NCBI GenBank assembly: GCA_026417715.1
Contig: JAOACU010000170.1
Location: 1-6,255, forward strand
Direction of reading: 5' to 3'
DNA length: 6,255 bases
Source of the DNA: Anaerolineae bacterium
GTDB taxonomy: Bacteria > Chloroflexota > Anaerolineae > UBA4142
The notes under the pieces are model-generated. The model did no database searches. It was not told where the DNA came from and saw only the letters and a program-made list of their open reading frames with translations. Made by a program: the position numbers and the translations under genes. Shown here piece after piece: positions 1 through 5,546 of the stretch (position 1 is its first letter; every line of letters starts with the position of its first letter).

Positions 1-551
1 GCGTCAATTTTGCCGCGCGGTGGTTGCACAATGCCCTCGACGAGCGCGAGGTATGTCTTGCGTACGCGTCGCGCTTTGAATTGCGCTTGCAGATTACGCA
101 TCGCCGCATCGTTTTTGGCGATGACGATGATGCCGCTCGTTTCACTATCGAGCCGATGCACGATGCCCGGACGCTCGACGCCACCGACGTTCAGGTTGGG
201 GCAATGCGCGAGCAGCGCGTTGACGAGTGTGCCGTCGCGATGACCAGCGGCAGGATGCACGACCATCCCAGCCGGTTTGTTGATGACGATGAGATCATCG
301 TCCTCGTACAAAATATCGAGTGGGATGTTTTCCGCGCGCGGTGTGGCAGGTTCGGGTGGTGGCACGCGCACACTAATCGTCTCGCCGACGCGCACACGAT
401 AACTTGCCTTGCGCGCGCTGCCATCCACGAGGACATACGCATCGTCAATCAGACGTTGCACCGCCGCGCGCGACAAATCGGGCAAGTGTTCCGCAATGTA
501 GCGGTCGAGGCGTGTGCCGTTTTCGGTGACGGTGAGGATGATTGGCGGCAT
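1..551 (-). CDS. rluD: RluD-type 23S rRNA pseudouridine synthase, N-terminal 183 codons (gene runs off the left edge)
   Basis: Expected to convert uridine to pseudouridine in 23S rRNA (RluA/RluC/RluD family, cytoplasm). Translating the minus strand from the ATG at 551 gives an open frame to the window edge. An S4-like RNA-binding domain covers about residues 12-64 (RLDRYIAEHLPDLSRAAVQ, then a V-DG turn). The catalytic domain begins at about residue 78 with the family signature IVINKPAGMVVHP (88-100) and the active-site loop GIVHRLDSETSG (129-140). The catalytic Asp of HRLD is D135. The usual loop is HRLDKDTSG, so Lys-Asp is replaced by Ser-Glu here. The C-terminal half is missing only because the window ends. 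No clear Shine-Dalgarno site precedes the ATG; the upstream DNA is a heptamer-repeat hairpin. It is the third gene after the zinc-finger gene and lspA. Assignment to RluD rather than another family member is by general sequence feel and by lspA proximity. Confidence 0.9.
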   Translation of the reverse strand, partial: MPPIILTVTENGTRLDRYIAEHLPDLSRAAVQRLIDDAYVLVDGSARKASYRVRVGETISVRVPPPEPATPRAENIPLDILYEDDDLIVINKPAGMVVHPAAGHRDGTLVNALLAHCPNLNVGGVERPGIVHRLDSETSGIIVIAKNDAAMRNLQAQFKARRVRKTYLALVEGIVQPPRGKID

Positions 552-564
552 TTTCAATCAAAAA

Positions 565-648
565 TGACGAAAGACGAAGGACGGATGACGAAGGACGAAA
601 GACGAATGACGAAGGAAACGTTCGTCCTTCGTCATTCGTCTTTGGTCA
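565..648. repeat. Heptamer array with inverted halves forming an 18-bp hairpin (rluD-lspA spacer)
   Basis: Seven consecutive 7-nt units of the form NGACGAA occupy 565-613 (one unit ends in GGA). Four units in the opposite orientation, TTCGTCN or a one-base variant, occupy 621-648. The segment 598-615 is perfectly complementary to 626-643 (18 bp, 10-nt loop). The last unit contains the TGA stop codon of lspA (648-646). There is no T-tract on the side expected for a minus-strand intrinsic terminator, so a role as terminator, mRNA stabiliser or neutral repeat is undecided. It lies between lspA and rluD. Confidence 0.85.
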
Positions 649-1134
649 AGCGTCGGGCGTGGCGACGGGTGTCTTGGGTGACGTGCGCCACAGGTGAAAC
701 ATCAGCAGACCGACTCCCGTAACGATGGACGCATCGGCGATGTTGAATACTGGGAATGGCGGCACATACAACAAATCGGTCACCGCGCCAAAACGTAAAC
801 GATCAATCAGATTACCGATCGCGCCACCGAGTTGCAGTCCTAATGAAAAACGAACAAGCCACTGTCCTTCAGGAATCGAACGATAATAGGCAACAATCAC
901 AAACGATACGATTAGCGCGACAAAGGTGAACACCAAGCCCAATTGAGGAAACAATCCAAACGCCGCGCCTGAATTTTTGATGTGGGTCAGGACGAACCAA
1001 TCGCCGAGCGGAGGAGGGAGAATCGGATAGATAGTGCCCAGAGGGATGTTTTCAATCGCCCATGCTTTGCTGACCTGATCTGCGCCTAGCACGATCAAAG
1101 CAATGACGAACAAAACGAGATCGCGTACTTTCAT
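646..1134 (-). CDS. lspA: Lipoprotein signal peptidase (signal peptidase II)
   Basis: Inner-membrane aspartic protease that cleaves the signal peptide from diacylglyceryl-modified prolipoproteins just before the lipid-bearing Cys. The 162-aa length is typical. Four hydrophobic segments are visible, near residues 5-18, 64-83, 92-106 and 130-148. The conserved family blocks are all present: ADQVSK (18-23), KNSGAAFG (53-60), GGAIGNLIDR (103-112), GAVTD (116-120) and FNIADASI (130-137). D120 and D134 match the catalytic aspartate pair of the family. The ATG overlaps the stop codon of the upstream zinc-finger gene (ATGA, 1131-1134), and no strong Shine-Dalgarno is seen, so translation is probably coupled. 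The short tail after the last membrane segment (about 14 residues) ends in a TGA lying inside the downstream heptamer array. Confidence 0.97.
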   Translation of the reverse strand: MKVRDLVLFVIALIVLGADQVSKAWAIENIPLGTIYPILPPPLGDWFVLTHIKNSGAAFGLFPQLGLVFTFVALIVSFVIVAYYRSIPEGQWLVRFSLGLQLGGAIGNLIDRLRFGAVTDLLYVPPFPVFNIADASIVTGVGLLMFHLWRTSPKTPVATPDA

Positions 1135-1637
1135 ACGGCGGTGGCGACTTTCATCGGACGAGTTTGAAGTTTAGCACATTCGATACACAGCGTCGCCGCC
1201 GGCATCACTTTGAGACGTTCTTCCGCAATCGGATTCTTGCAACGTTCGCAGATGCCGTACATTCCTTTTTCCGCGCGCGCGATGGCGCGATCAATTTCCT
1301 TGATCATTCCTTCCAGATGACGACGTAGGGCGAGCGATTTGGCTTGCGCTTCCACTTCGCTGGCGTCATCTGCCATATGGTTGCCAGTGGTGGGACGATC
1401 CTGCGCAAGCATTTCTTGACGCCTCAACTCTTCAAGCAGGCGACGACGTTCTTTTTGAAGAGCACGCAAAGCCAGCACGTCCACCGGGCGTGGTTCAATT
1501 TCGACGGGAGGTGCGAGCGTGTGCTTGGTTGCGATGACGGCTTTGGCTGATTTCTTGGCGGTGCGCGCGGCAACCTTGACGCGGCGCATCAGGGCTTGGG
1601 GTTCGAGTTTCTTCTTCACATCACCGTTCGTAGACAT
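1131..1637 (-). CDS. TraR/DksA-family C4 zinc-finger protein with a basic N-terminal tail
   Basis: A 168-aa protein of the TraR/DksA/YteA group; some relatives bind RNA polymerase in its secondary channel. The C-terminus carries a C4 zinc finger, C130-x2-C133-x17-C151-x2-C154, in the typical setting YGICERCKNP...LCIECAK. Before it is a long charged helical region (about residues 55-122) containing the family-like stretch NHMADDASEVEAQ (86-98), which would form the coiled-coil hairpin. Residues 9-41 are rich in Lys, Arg and Ala and resemble histone-H1-like tails; this part is not typical of the family. The start at 1637 is preferred over the in-frame ATG at 1664 because GGGAG lies 8 nt upstream of it, whereas the earlier ATG has no Shine-Dalgarno and falls inside an inverted repeat. 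It overlaps lspA by 4 bp. It could be a transcription factor or merely a DksA-like protein of unknown target; the polymerase role is inferred. Confidence 0.85.
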   Translation of the reverse strand: MSTNGDVKKKLEPQALMRRVKVAARTAKKSAKAVIATKHTLAPPVEIEPRPVDVLALRALQKERRRLLEELRRQEMLAQDRPTTGNHMADDASEVEAQAKSLALRRHLEGMIKEIDRAIARAEKGMYGICERCKNPIAEERLKVMPAATLCIECAKLQTRPMKVATAV

Positions 1638-1645
1638 CGTTGTTT

Positions 1646-1650
1646 CTCCC
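1646..1650 (-). promoter_or_regulatory. Shine-Dalgarno site of the zinc-finger gene
   Basis: GGGAG on the minus strand, 8 nt before the ATG at 1637. It decides the start of the zinc-finger gene in favour of 1637 over the ATG at 1664. Confidence 0.7.
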
Positions 1651-1651
1651 A

Positions 1652-1679
1652 AGTCACCAGACATCTTTGGCTGGTGACT
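1652..1679. promoter_or_regulatory. 9-bp inverted repeat at the predicted transcript start (operator or 5' hairpin)
   Basis: AGTCACCAG (1652-1660) and CTGGTGACT (1671-1679) are perfect inverted repeats separated by 10 nt. The repeat begins about 7 nt downstream of the predicted -10 box, where transcription should start, and ends just before the Shine-Dalgarno site of the zinc-finger gene. That position suits either a repressor operator or a stem-loop at the 5' end of the mRNA. It does not have the heptamer structure of the neighbouring repeat. Function is inferred from position only. Confidence 0.5.
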
Positions 1680-1685
1680 GACACA

Positions 1686-1714
1686 ATTCTAAGGCGTTTT
1701 TGATTCTAATGCAA
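1686..1714 (-). promoter_or_regulatory. Sigma70-like promoter for the zinc-finger gene-lspA-rluD operon
   Basis: On the minus strand TTGCAT (1714-1709) is followed after 17 nt by TAGAAT (1691-1686). The -10 box matches the consensus at 5 of 6 positions. The -35 box keeps only TTG. It points toward the zinc-finger gene and would start transcription near 1679. It suggests that this operon can be transcribed independently of ileS upstream. Confidence 0.45.
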
Positions 1715-1723
1715 GTTTCAGTG

Positions 1724-1828
1724 TTGCGTAGTGCGTATTGCGTGATGCGTATTGCGTAATGGCACGCATCACGCAATACGCAATATGAAATACGCAATAC
1801 GTAATACCTCTCACACCTCACACTTCAC
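1724..1828. repeat. Heptamer array with inverted halves at the 3' end of ileS
   Basis: Five 7-nt units related to TTGCGTA (1724-1758) are followed, after a 5-nt gap, by six units of the inverse type, ACGCAAT and variants (1764-1805). Positions 1732-1750 and 1764-1782 form a perfect 19-bp inverted repeat with a 13-nt loop. A third short block of three units of the form NNYTCAC (1808-1828) continues in the same 7-nt rhythm, offset by 2 nt. It contains the ileS stop codon (1813-1811) and its last codons. No T-tract follows the hairpin in the ileS direction, so it does not look like a standard intrinsic terminator. Confidence 0.85.
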
Positions 1829-4800
1829 AATCCCCAATGTCACACTCTCTCCATCAAACGTATCTTCGACGATAGCGGCATTCGCTGGCGCAGCAGACGC
1901 GTGCATTTCGTCGGCGAGGGTTTCGCCCATAATGTACGCGCGGTGCGCTTCGATGGCATTTGCGAGTGTTGGTGTGGCGGTGTAGTAGAGACGAATGTGA
2001 TCAGCGATGTCGAATTCCGCGCTCTTGCGGAGGTCTTGCACGCGGCGCACAAATTCGCGCGCGAGTCCTTCGGCTTTGAGTTCGGGGGTAACATTCGTGT
2101 CGAGCGCGACGACGTACTCGCCATCCGCTTTCACAGCGAATCCAGATTTCGGTTGCGGCGTGATGAGCACTTCGCTCGGCGCGAGTTCAACACGCTGACC
2201 GTCCACATCGAGCGCGAGGTTCTTGCCCGCGCGCAACGTGGCGACTGCGGCGTACGGATCCGTCGCGCCGAGCGCGGCGCGCACCTGCGGGAACATCTTG
2301 CCGAACTTGGGTCCGAGCACACGATTGTCGGGCAAGAGTTTGTAGGTGACGAGTTGCGCTTCGTTCTCGACAAGTTGCAGTGTCTTGACGTTCAACTCAT
2401 CGGCGATGAGTGTGGACATTTGCGCAAGGCGCGCGCGCTGTTCGTACGGTGCGACGACAAGAACGCGCGCGAGTGGTTGTCGTACTTTCAAGTTGTTTTC
2501 CGCACGCACACTGTGCCCCAGATTCACGACCTTGCGCGCGGCATCCATCTCCGCAAGGATGTTTGTATCGAGGAGCGACGCATCGGCGCGCGGAAAATCG
2601 CAATGGTGCACACTTTCGGGCGCGTTCGCGTCCACCGAGCGCACCAAGTTTTGGTACATCGCTTCGGCAAGGAATGGGATGAACGGCGCGAGCAGTTTCG
2701 TCAACGTCACGAGTACTTCGTACAGCGTGGCGTACGCGGCGTTCTTGTCCGCATCCGCTTCCGATTTCCAGAAACGTCGGCGCGAACGACGCACATACCA
2801 GTTCGACAAATCATCCACAAACGCTTCGATGGCATACACGGCTTTGTAGATGATGTATTCGTCCATCGGCGCGGTCACTTCGGCGATGAGTTGTTGCAAG
2901 CGCGCGAGAATCCAACGATCCAAATCACTGACCGCCGACCGCTGATTGCCGACCGTCGTTGGCGTCCATTTGTCGAGATTGGCATACGTGACGAAGAAAT
3001 TGTACACGTTCCACAGCGGTAGGAAGAATCGGCGGCGCGTTTCATCGGCGACGTGATAACCAAAGAGCATATCGGTATCGTAGCGTTGACAACAGTACAT
3101 CCAGCGCATCACATCCGCGCCAATCGTATCGGCGGCTTCGTTGAACTCGATCGCATTGCCTAACGACTTGTGCATTTGTCGTCCATCTTCGGCGAGGAGA
3201 GTGCCGTAGCCGTGCACGACGCGCGTCGCCGGTTTGTTTTCGAGCACCGCCGCCATCGTCAAGAGCGAGTAGAACCAGTTGCGGAATTGTCCGGGGAACG
3301 ATTCGCTGATGAGATCGCCGGGAAACCACTTGAGCCAATAATCGTGTTGCGTGCGATAACCCATCGTCGAGAACGAGACGATGCCCGCATCGAGCCAAGG
3401 ATTGCCCACGTCTTTGATGCGTGAGACCAGCGCGCCGCATTTTTCACATTTGATTTTCACCTCGTCAATGTATGGACGATGCGGTGTGTGTCCATCGAAT
3501 TTTTCCCAGCCCTCGACTGCGCGCGCTTGCAGTTCTTCACGACTGCCGATGACGGTGAAATGTCCGCACTGTTCGCATTCCCAAATCGGGAGCGCGAGTC
3601 CCCAGTAGCGTTTCTTGGAGATCATCCAATCGTGCATATTGCGAAGCCAATCGAGTTCGCGCTCGCGTCCGAATTCGGGAATCCATTTGATTTGATTCGT
3701 GATGTCCATCATCAGCGGACGAATGCCATCCATCGCGATAAACCATTCGTCCACGAGTCGAAACACGAGTGGTGTGTGACAACGCCAACATTCGGGATAG
3801 CGATGCGTGTACAGTTCGAATTTGTACAGCAAACCTTTTTTCTTCAACTCTTCGATGATTGGATCAGTCACATCGGCGACGTTTTTGCCGGCGAGCCAAC
3901 CAAAGCCATCGCCGTACACGCCATTCTCATCGAGCGGCGCGAGGACGGGCAAGTTGTACTGCTTGCCGAGTGCAAAGTCTTCTTCGCCACAGCCCGGCGC
4001 GATGTGCACGATGCCCGTACCTTCGGCTTCACCAACTTCGTCCCACAGGATAATGCGATGCGCGTCAATCGCGGTTTCCTTGATGTGCGCGAACAAGCGA
4101 CGCATCGTTGGCTCCGCCCAACCGCCGGGCAATTGCGCCGCCGGCAAATCGTCAAAAGGACCGCGATATTTCCATCCTTGCATCTCCGCGCCTTTGAGTT
4201 CGCCCAACACCTCGAACGAACCTTTGAGCATCTTGGTTGTCCCTTTCGACAAGTACAGCACCTCGTTGCCTTGTCTCACTTTGACGTACGTCAAATCGGG
4301 ACCGACGGCGGCGGCAACGTTCGAGGTGAGTGTCCAAGGTGTCGTCGTCCACACGAGCAACGATTCGCCGGGGCGATCCACAAGCGGAAAGCGCAACGTC
4401 ACACTCGGATCCGCTTTTTCGATGTATCCTTCGGTGACGATTTCGTGTTGGCTGATGCCAGTGCCGCAACGCCAACACCAGGGCATTACATCGGTGCCTT
4501 TGTAGAGCCAGCCGTTATCGTGACACTTGCGGAGAAAACTCCAAATGTCGTAATTGTTCTTATCGCTGAACGTGAAATACGATCCGCCATACTGCGGCAA
4601 ACCGAGTTGACTGATCACGTACTCAACGGTACCGCTGAGGTGCGCTCCACTTGGCGTGGTGATGGTGATGTGCTGGTTGGGGTCTTCGCCGAGTTTGTCG
4701 CGCAAGTAGCGCAACAAGTTAGGATCGTCCCAATCCATCCACATTCCGAGTCGAATGGATTGTTCGGTTTGCACGGCGGCGTAGTTGAGGACGCGCTGTT

Positions 4801-5164
4801 TGCACAGAATCACGAACGGCGCCAGTCCATAGTTTTCAATGTCCTTTTTGCTTTGAAAGCCCAACTCTTTTTCGACGTTGACTTCGACCCACAGTCCTTG
4901 ACAATCAAAGCCGTTTTGATAGCGCAGTTCGTGACCGCGCATCGTCTTGTAGCGACCGAATACGTCTTTGTACGTGCGCCCCCACGCGTGGTGCACGCCC
5001 ATCGGATTGTTCGCGGTGATGGGACCGTCAATGAACGACCAGCGCGGTTGTCCTTTGTGCAGTTCGCGCATTGTGTAGAATGCGCGCGTCTCTTTCCAGA
5101 ACTGCAGGATTTGTTTTTCCTGCGCGACAAAATCTACTTTGGTGGGAACAGGTTGAAATGGCAT
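1811..5164 (-). CDS. ileS: Isoleucyl-tRNA synthetase (class I) with atypical signature motifs
   Basis: Charges tRNA-Ile with isoleucine and edits mischarged valine (cytoplasm). It has 1117 aa. The Rossmann core starts with WSFIDGPITANNPMGVHH; the slot of the HIGH motif reads GVHH (56-59). A 45-residue insertion follows DWDDP (about 149-193). The CP1 editing domain (about 195-460) shows WTTTPWTLTSN (272-282) and HIAPGCGEEDF with D396 as the likely editing Asp. Cys pairs occur at 230/233, 459/462, 530/533 and 573/576 and may bind zinc. The KMSKS slot reads QMHKS (663-667), keeping the second Lys. The anticodon-binding helical domain spans about 747-900 and includes VRQPLARV (894-901). A C-terminal domain like that of eukaryotic/archaeal-type IleS follows. 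The ATG at 5164 is chosen because GGAG lies 6 nt upstream and the alignment-like N-terminus starts there; the 27 in-frame codons upstream of it (from 5245) are mostly heptamer repeat. Identity as IleS is strong. The motif changes are probably a lineage trait, but loss of canonical catalysis cannot be excluded by eye. Confidence 0.93.
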   Translation of the reverse strand: MPFQPVPTKVDFVAQEKQILQFWKETRAFYTMRELHKGQPRWSFIDGPITANNPMGVHHAWGRTYKDVFGRYKTMRGHELRYQNGFDCQGLWVEVNVEKELGFQSKKDIENYGLAPFVILCKQRVLNYAAVQTEQSIRLGMWMDWDDPNLLRYLRDKLGEDPNQHITITTPSGAHLSGTVEYVISQLGLPQYGGSYFTFSDKNNYDIWSFLRKCHDNGWLYKGTDVMPWCWRCGTGISQHEIVTEGYIEKADPSVTLRFPLVDRPGESLLVWTTTPWTLTSNVAAAVGPDLTYVKVRQGNEVLYLSKGTTKMLKGSFEVLGELKGAEMQGWKYRGPFDDLPAAQLPGGWAEPTMRRLFAHIKETAIDAHRIILWDEVGEAEGTGIVHIAPGCGEEDFALGKQYNLPVLAPLDENGVYGDGFGWLAGKNVADVTDPIIEELKKKGLLYKFELYTHRYPECWRCHTPLVFRLVDEWFIAMDGIRPLMMDITNQIKWIPEFGRERELDWLRNMHDWMISKKRYWGLALPIWECEQCGHFTVIGSREELQARAVEGWEKFDGHTPHRPYIDEVKIKCEKCGALVSRIKDVGNPWLDAGIVSFSTMGYRTQHDYWLKWFPGDLISESFPGQFRNWFYSLLTMAAVLENKPATRVVHGYGTLLAEDGRQMHKSLGNAIEFNEAADTIGADVMRWMYCCQRYDTDMLFGYHVADETRRRFFLPLWNVYNFFVTYANLDKWTPTTVGNQRSAVSDLDRWILARLQQLIAEVTAPMDEYIIYKAVYAIEAFVDDLSNWYVRRSRRRFWKSEADADKNAAYATLYEVLVTLTKLLAPFIPFLAEAMYQNLVRSVDANAPESVHHCDFPRADASLLDTNILAEMDAARKVVNLGHSVRAENNLKVRQPLARVLVVAPYEQRARLAQMSTLIADELNVKTLQLVENEAQLVTYKLLPDNRVLGPKFGKMFPQVRAALGATDPYAAVATLRAGKNLALDVDGQRVELAPSEVLITPQPKSGFAVKADGEYVVALDTNVTPELKAEGLAREFVRRVQDLRKSAEFDIADHIRLYYTATPTLANAIEAHRAYIMGETLADEMHASAAPANAAIVEDTFDGESVTLGIVKCEV
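2927..2954. repeat. Four heptamer units embedded in the ileS coding sequence
   Basis: On the plus strand four consecutive 7-nt units, ACTGACC, GCCGACC, GCTGATT and GCCGACC, encode IleS residues 737-746 (TVGNQRSAVS on the minus strand). This is the linker between the catalytic core and the anticodon-binding domain, where sequence is normally variable. The reading frame is intact. The unit type differs from the intergenic arrays, but the period is the same. Confidence 0.65.
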
Positions 5165-5170
5165 AGTGAA

Positions 5171-5174
5171 CTCC
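5171..5174 (-). promoter_or_regulatory. Shine-Dalgarno site of ileS
   Basis: GGAG on the minus strand, 6 nt before the ATG at 5164. It rules out the in-frame ATG at 5245 as the main start. Confidence 0.75.
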
Positions 5175-5180
5175 GTTATG

Positions 5181-5215
5181 ATTTCAGATTTTCGATTGTA
5201 GATTGCAGATTGTGG
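5181..5215. repeat. Heptamer array in the ileS leader
   Basis: Five consecutive 7-nt units of the form ATTNNNG (plus strand: ATTTCAG, ATTTTCG, ATTGTAG, ATTGCAG, ATTGTGG) fill the leader directly upstream of the ileS Shine-Dalgarno site. All units are in one orientation, and no hairpin is evident. A weak minus-strand promoter, TTGATT (5245-5240), 18 nt, TCAAAT (5221-5216), could lie just upstream of the array; it is too poor to list separately. Confidence 0.75.
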
Positions 5216-5229
5216 ATTTGATTTCGCGT

Positions 5230-5258
5230 TTTTCAGACTAATCAAGGTGTGATATAAT
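5230..5258 (+). promoter_or_regulatory. Sigma70-like promoter for the DUF2283 gene pair
   Basis: A perfect TATAAT (5253-5258) is preceded at 17 nt by TTTTCA (5230-5235), which matches TTGACA at 4 of 6 positions. It would start transcription near 5265, leaving a leader of about 58 nt before the start at 5323. It is divergent from ileS and shares the same intergenic region. Confidence 0.55.
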
Positions 5259-5322
5259 CTAAAATGTGAACGAAACTACCAGCACGGGTGAATTGCTCTT
5301 CAAGGTTCTAACGAAGGCAAAT

Positions 5323-5535
5323 ATGGCGCAAGTAAAAGTTTACTACGATCAGGCAGGTAAGACGCTCACTGTTTGGTTTGGCGATCCACAAGACGAGTAC
5401 GTCTGCGAAGAGACAGGCGACGAAGTGATTTTGATGAAAGACAAGTCAGGTCGCGTGATCGGGTTTGAAAAACTAAATTATTCGATTTCTCAACCTGCAC
5501 ATTTCCAAGTCGCGTTTGAAACAGTGGTGGCGTAA
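5323..5535 (+). CDS. DUF2283-type small protein
   Basis: A 70-aa protein that reads like the DUF2283 family: KVYYDQAGKTLTVWFGDP (4-21), then EYVCEETGDEVILMKDKSG (25-43) and RVIGFEKLNY (44-53). The pattern suggests a small beta-rich fold. Members are common in Cyanobacteria and Chloroflexota, often next to other small genes, and their function is not established. The start at 5323 (MAQVKVYYD) is preferred over the upstream in-frame GTG at 5266: GAAGG lies 5 nt before it, and the extra 19 residues do not look like the family. It is followed after 11 nt by a second small gene, so the two are probably co-transcribed. A toxin-antitoxin role is possible but not shown by the sequence. Confidence 0.85.
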   Translation: MAQVKVYYDQAGKTLTVWFGDPQDEYVCEETGDEVILMKDKSGRVIGFEKLNYSISQPAHFQVAFETVVA

Positions 5536-5546
5536 GGCGACGACGT

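Noticed and set aside
565..648. CRISPR array
   Set aside because: The units are 7 nt with no spacers between them, so it is a degenerate tandem repeat.
24..722. Open frame of 232 codons on the plus strand at the left end
   Set aside because: It is antisense to rluD and continues through the heptamer array, giving repeated KDEGRMTKDERRMTK residues that are simply the repeat translated.
1732..1782. Rho-independent terminator after ileS
   Set aside because: The stem is strong but no T-tract follows in the minus-strand direction, so a standard intrinsic terminator is not supported; the other hairpin (598-643) lacks one too.
1752..1985. 77-codon plus-strand frame beginning in the heptamer array
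   Set aside because: Its first residues (MRNGTHHAIRNMKYAIRNTSHTS) are the translated repeat and the rest is antisense to ileS.
1901..3022. Open frame of 373 codons on the plus strand opposite the ileS C-terminal half
   Set aside because: It is another antisense shadow, rich in Arg, His and Val as expected from the complement of GC-rich coding DNA, with no domain visible.
3479..5221. Long open frame of 580 codons on the plus strand opposite ileS
   Set aside because: It is a shadow of the ileS coding frame. The translation has no recognisable motif, while the minus strand encodes clear IleS blocks throughout.
5266..5322. Upstream GTG start for the DUF2283 protein, adding 19 residues
   Set aside because: It would lie right at the predicted transcription start, the added residues do not look like the family, and the ATG at 5323 has a Shine-Dalgarno-like GAAGG.
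5165..5322. T-box riboswitch upstream of ileS
   Set aside because: No T-box-type AGGGTGG-ACC sequence or large leader structure is present. The leader is short and mostly heptamer repeat, and a plus-strand gene starts at 5323.
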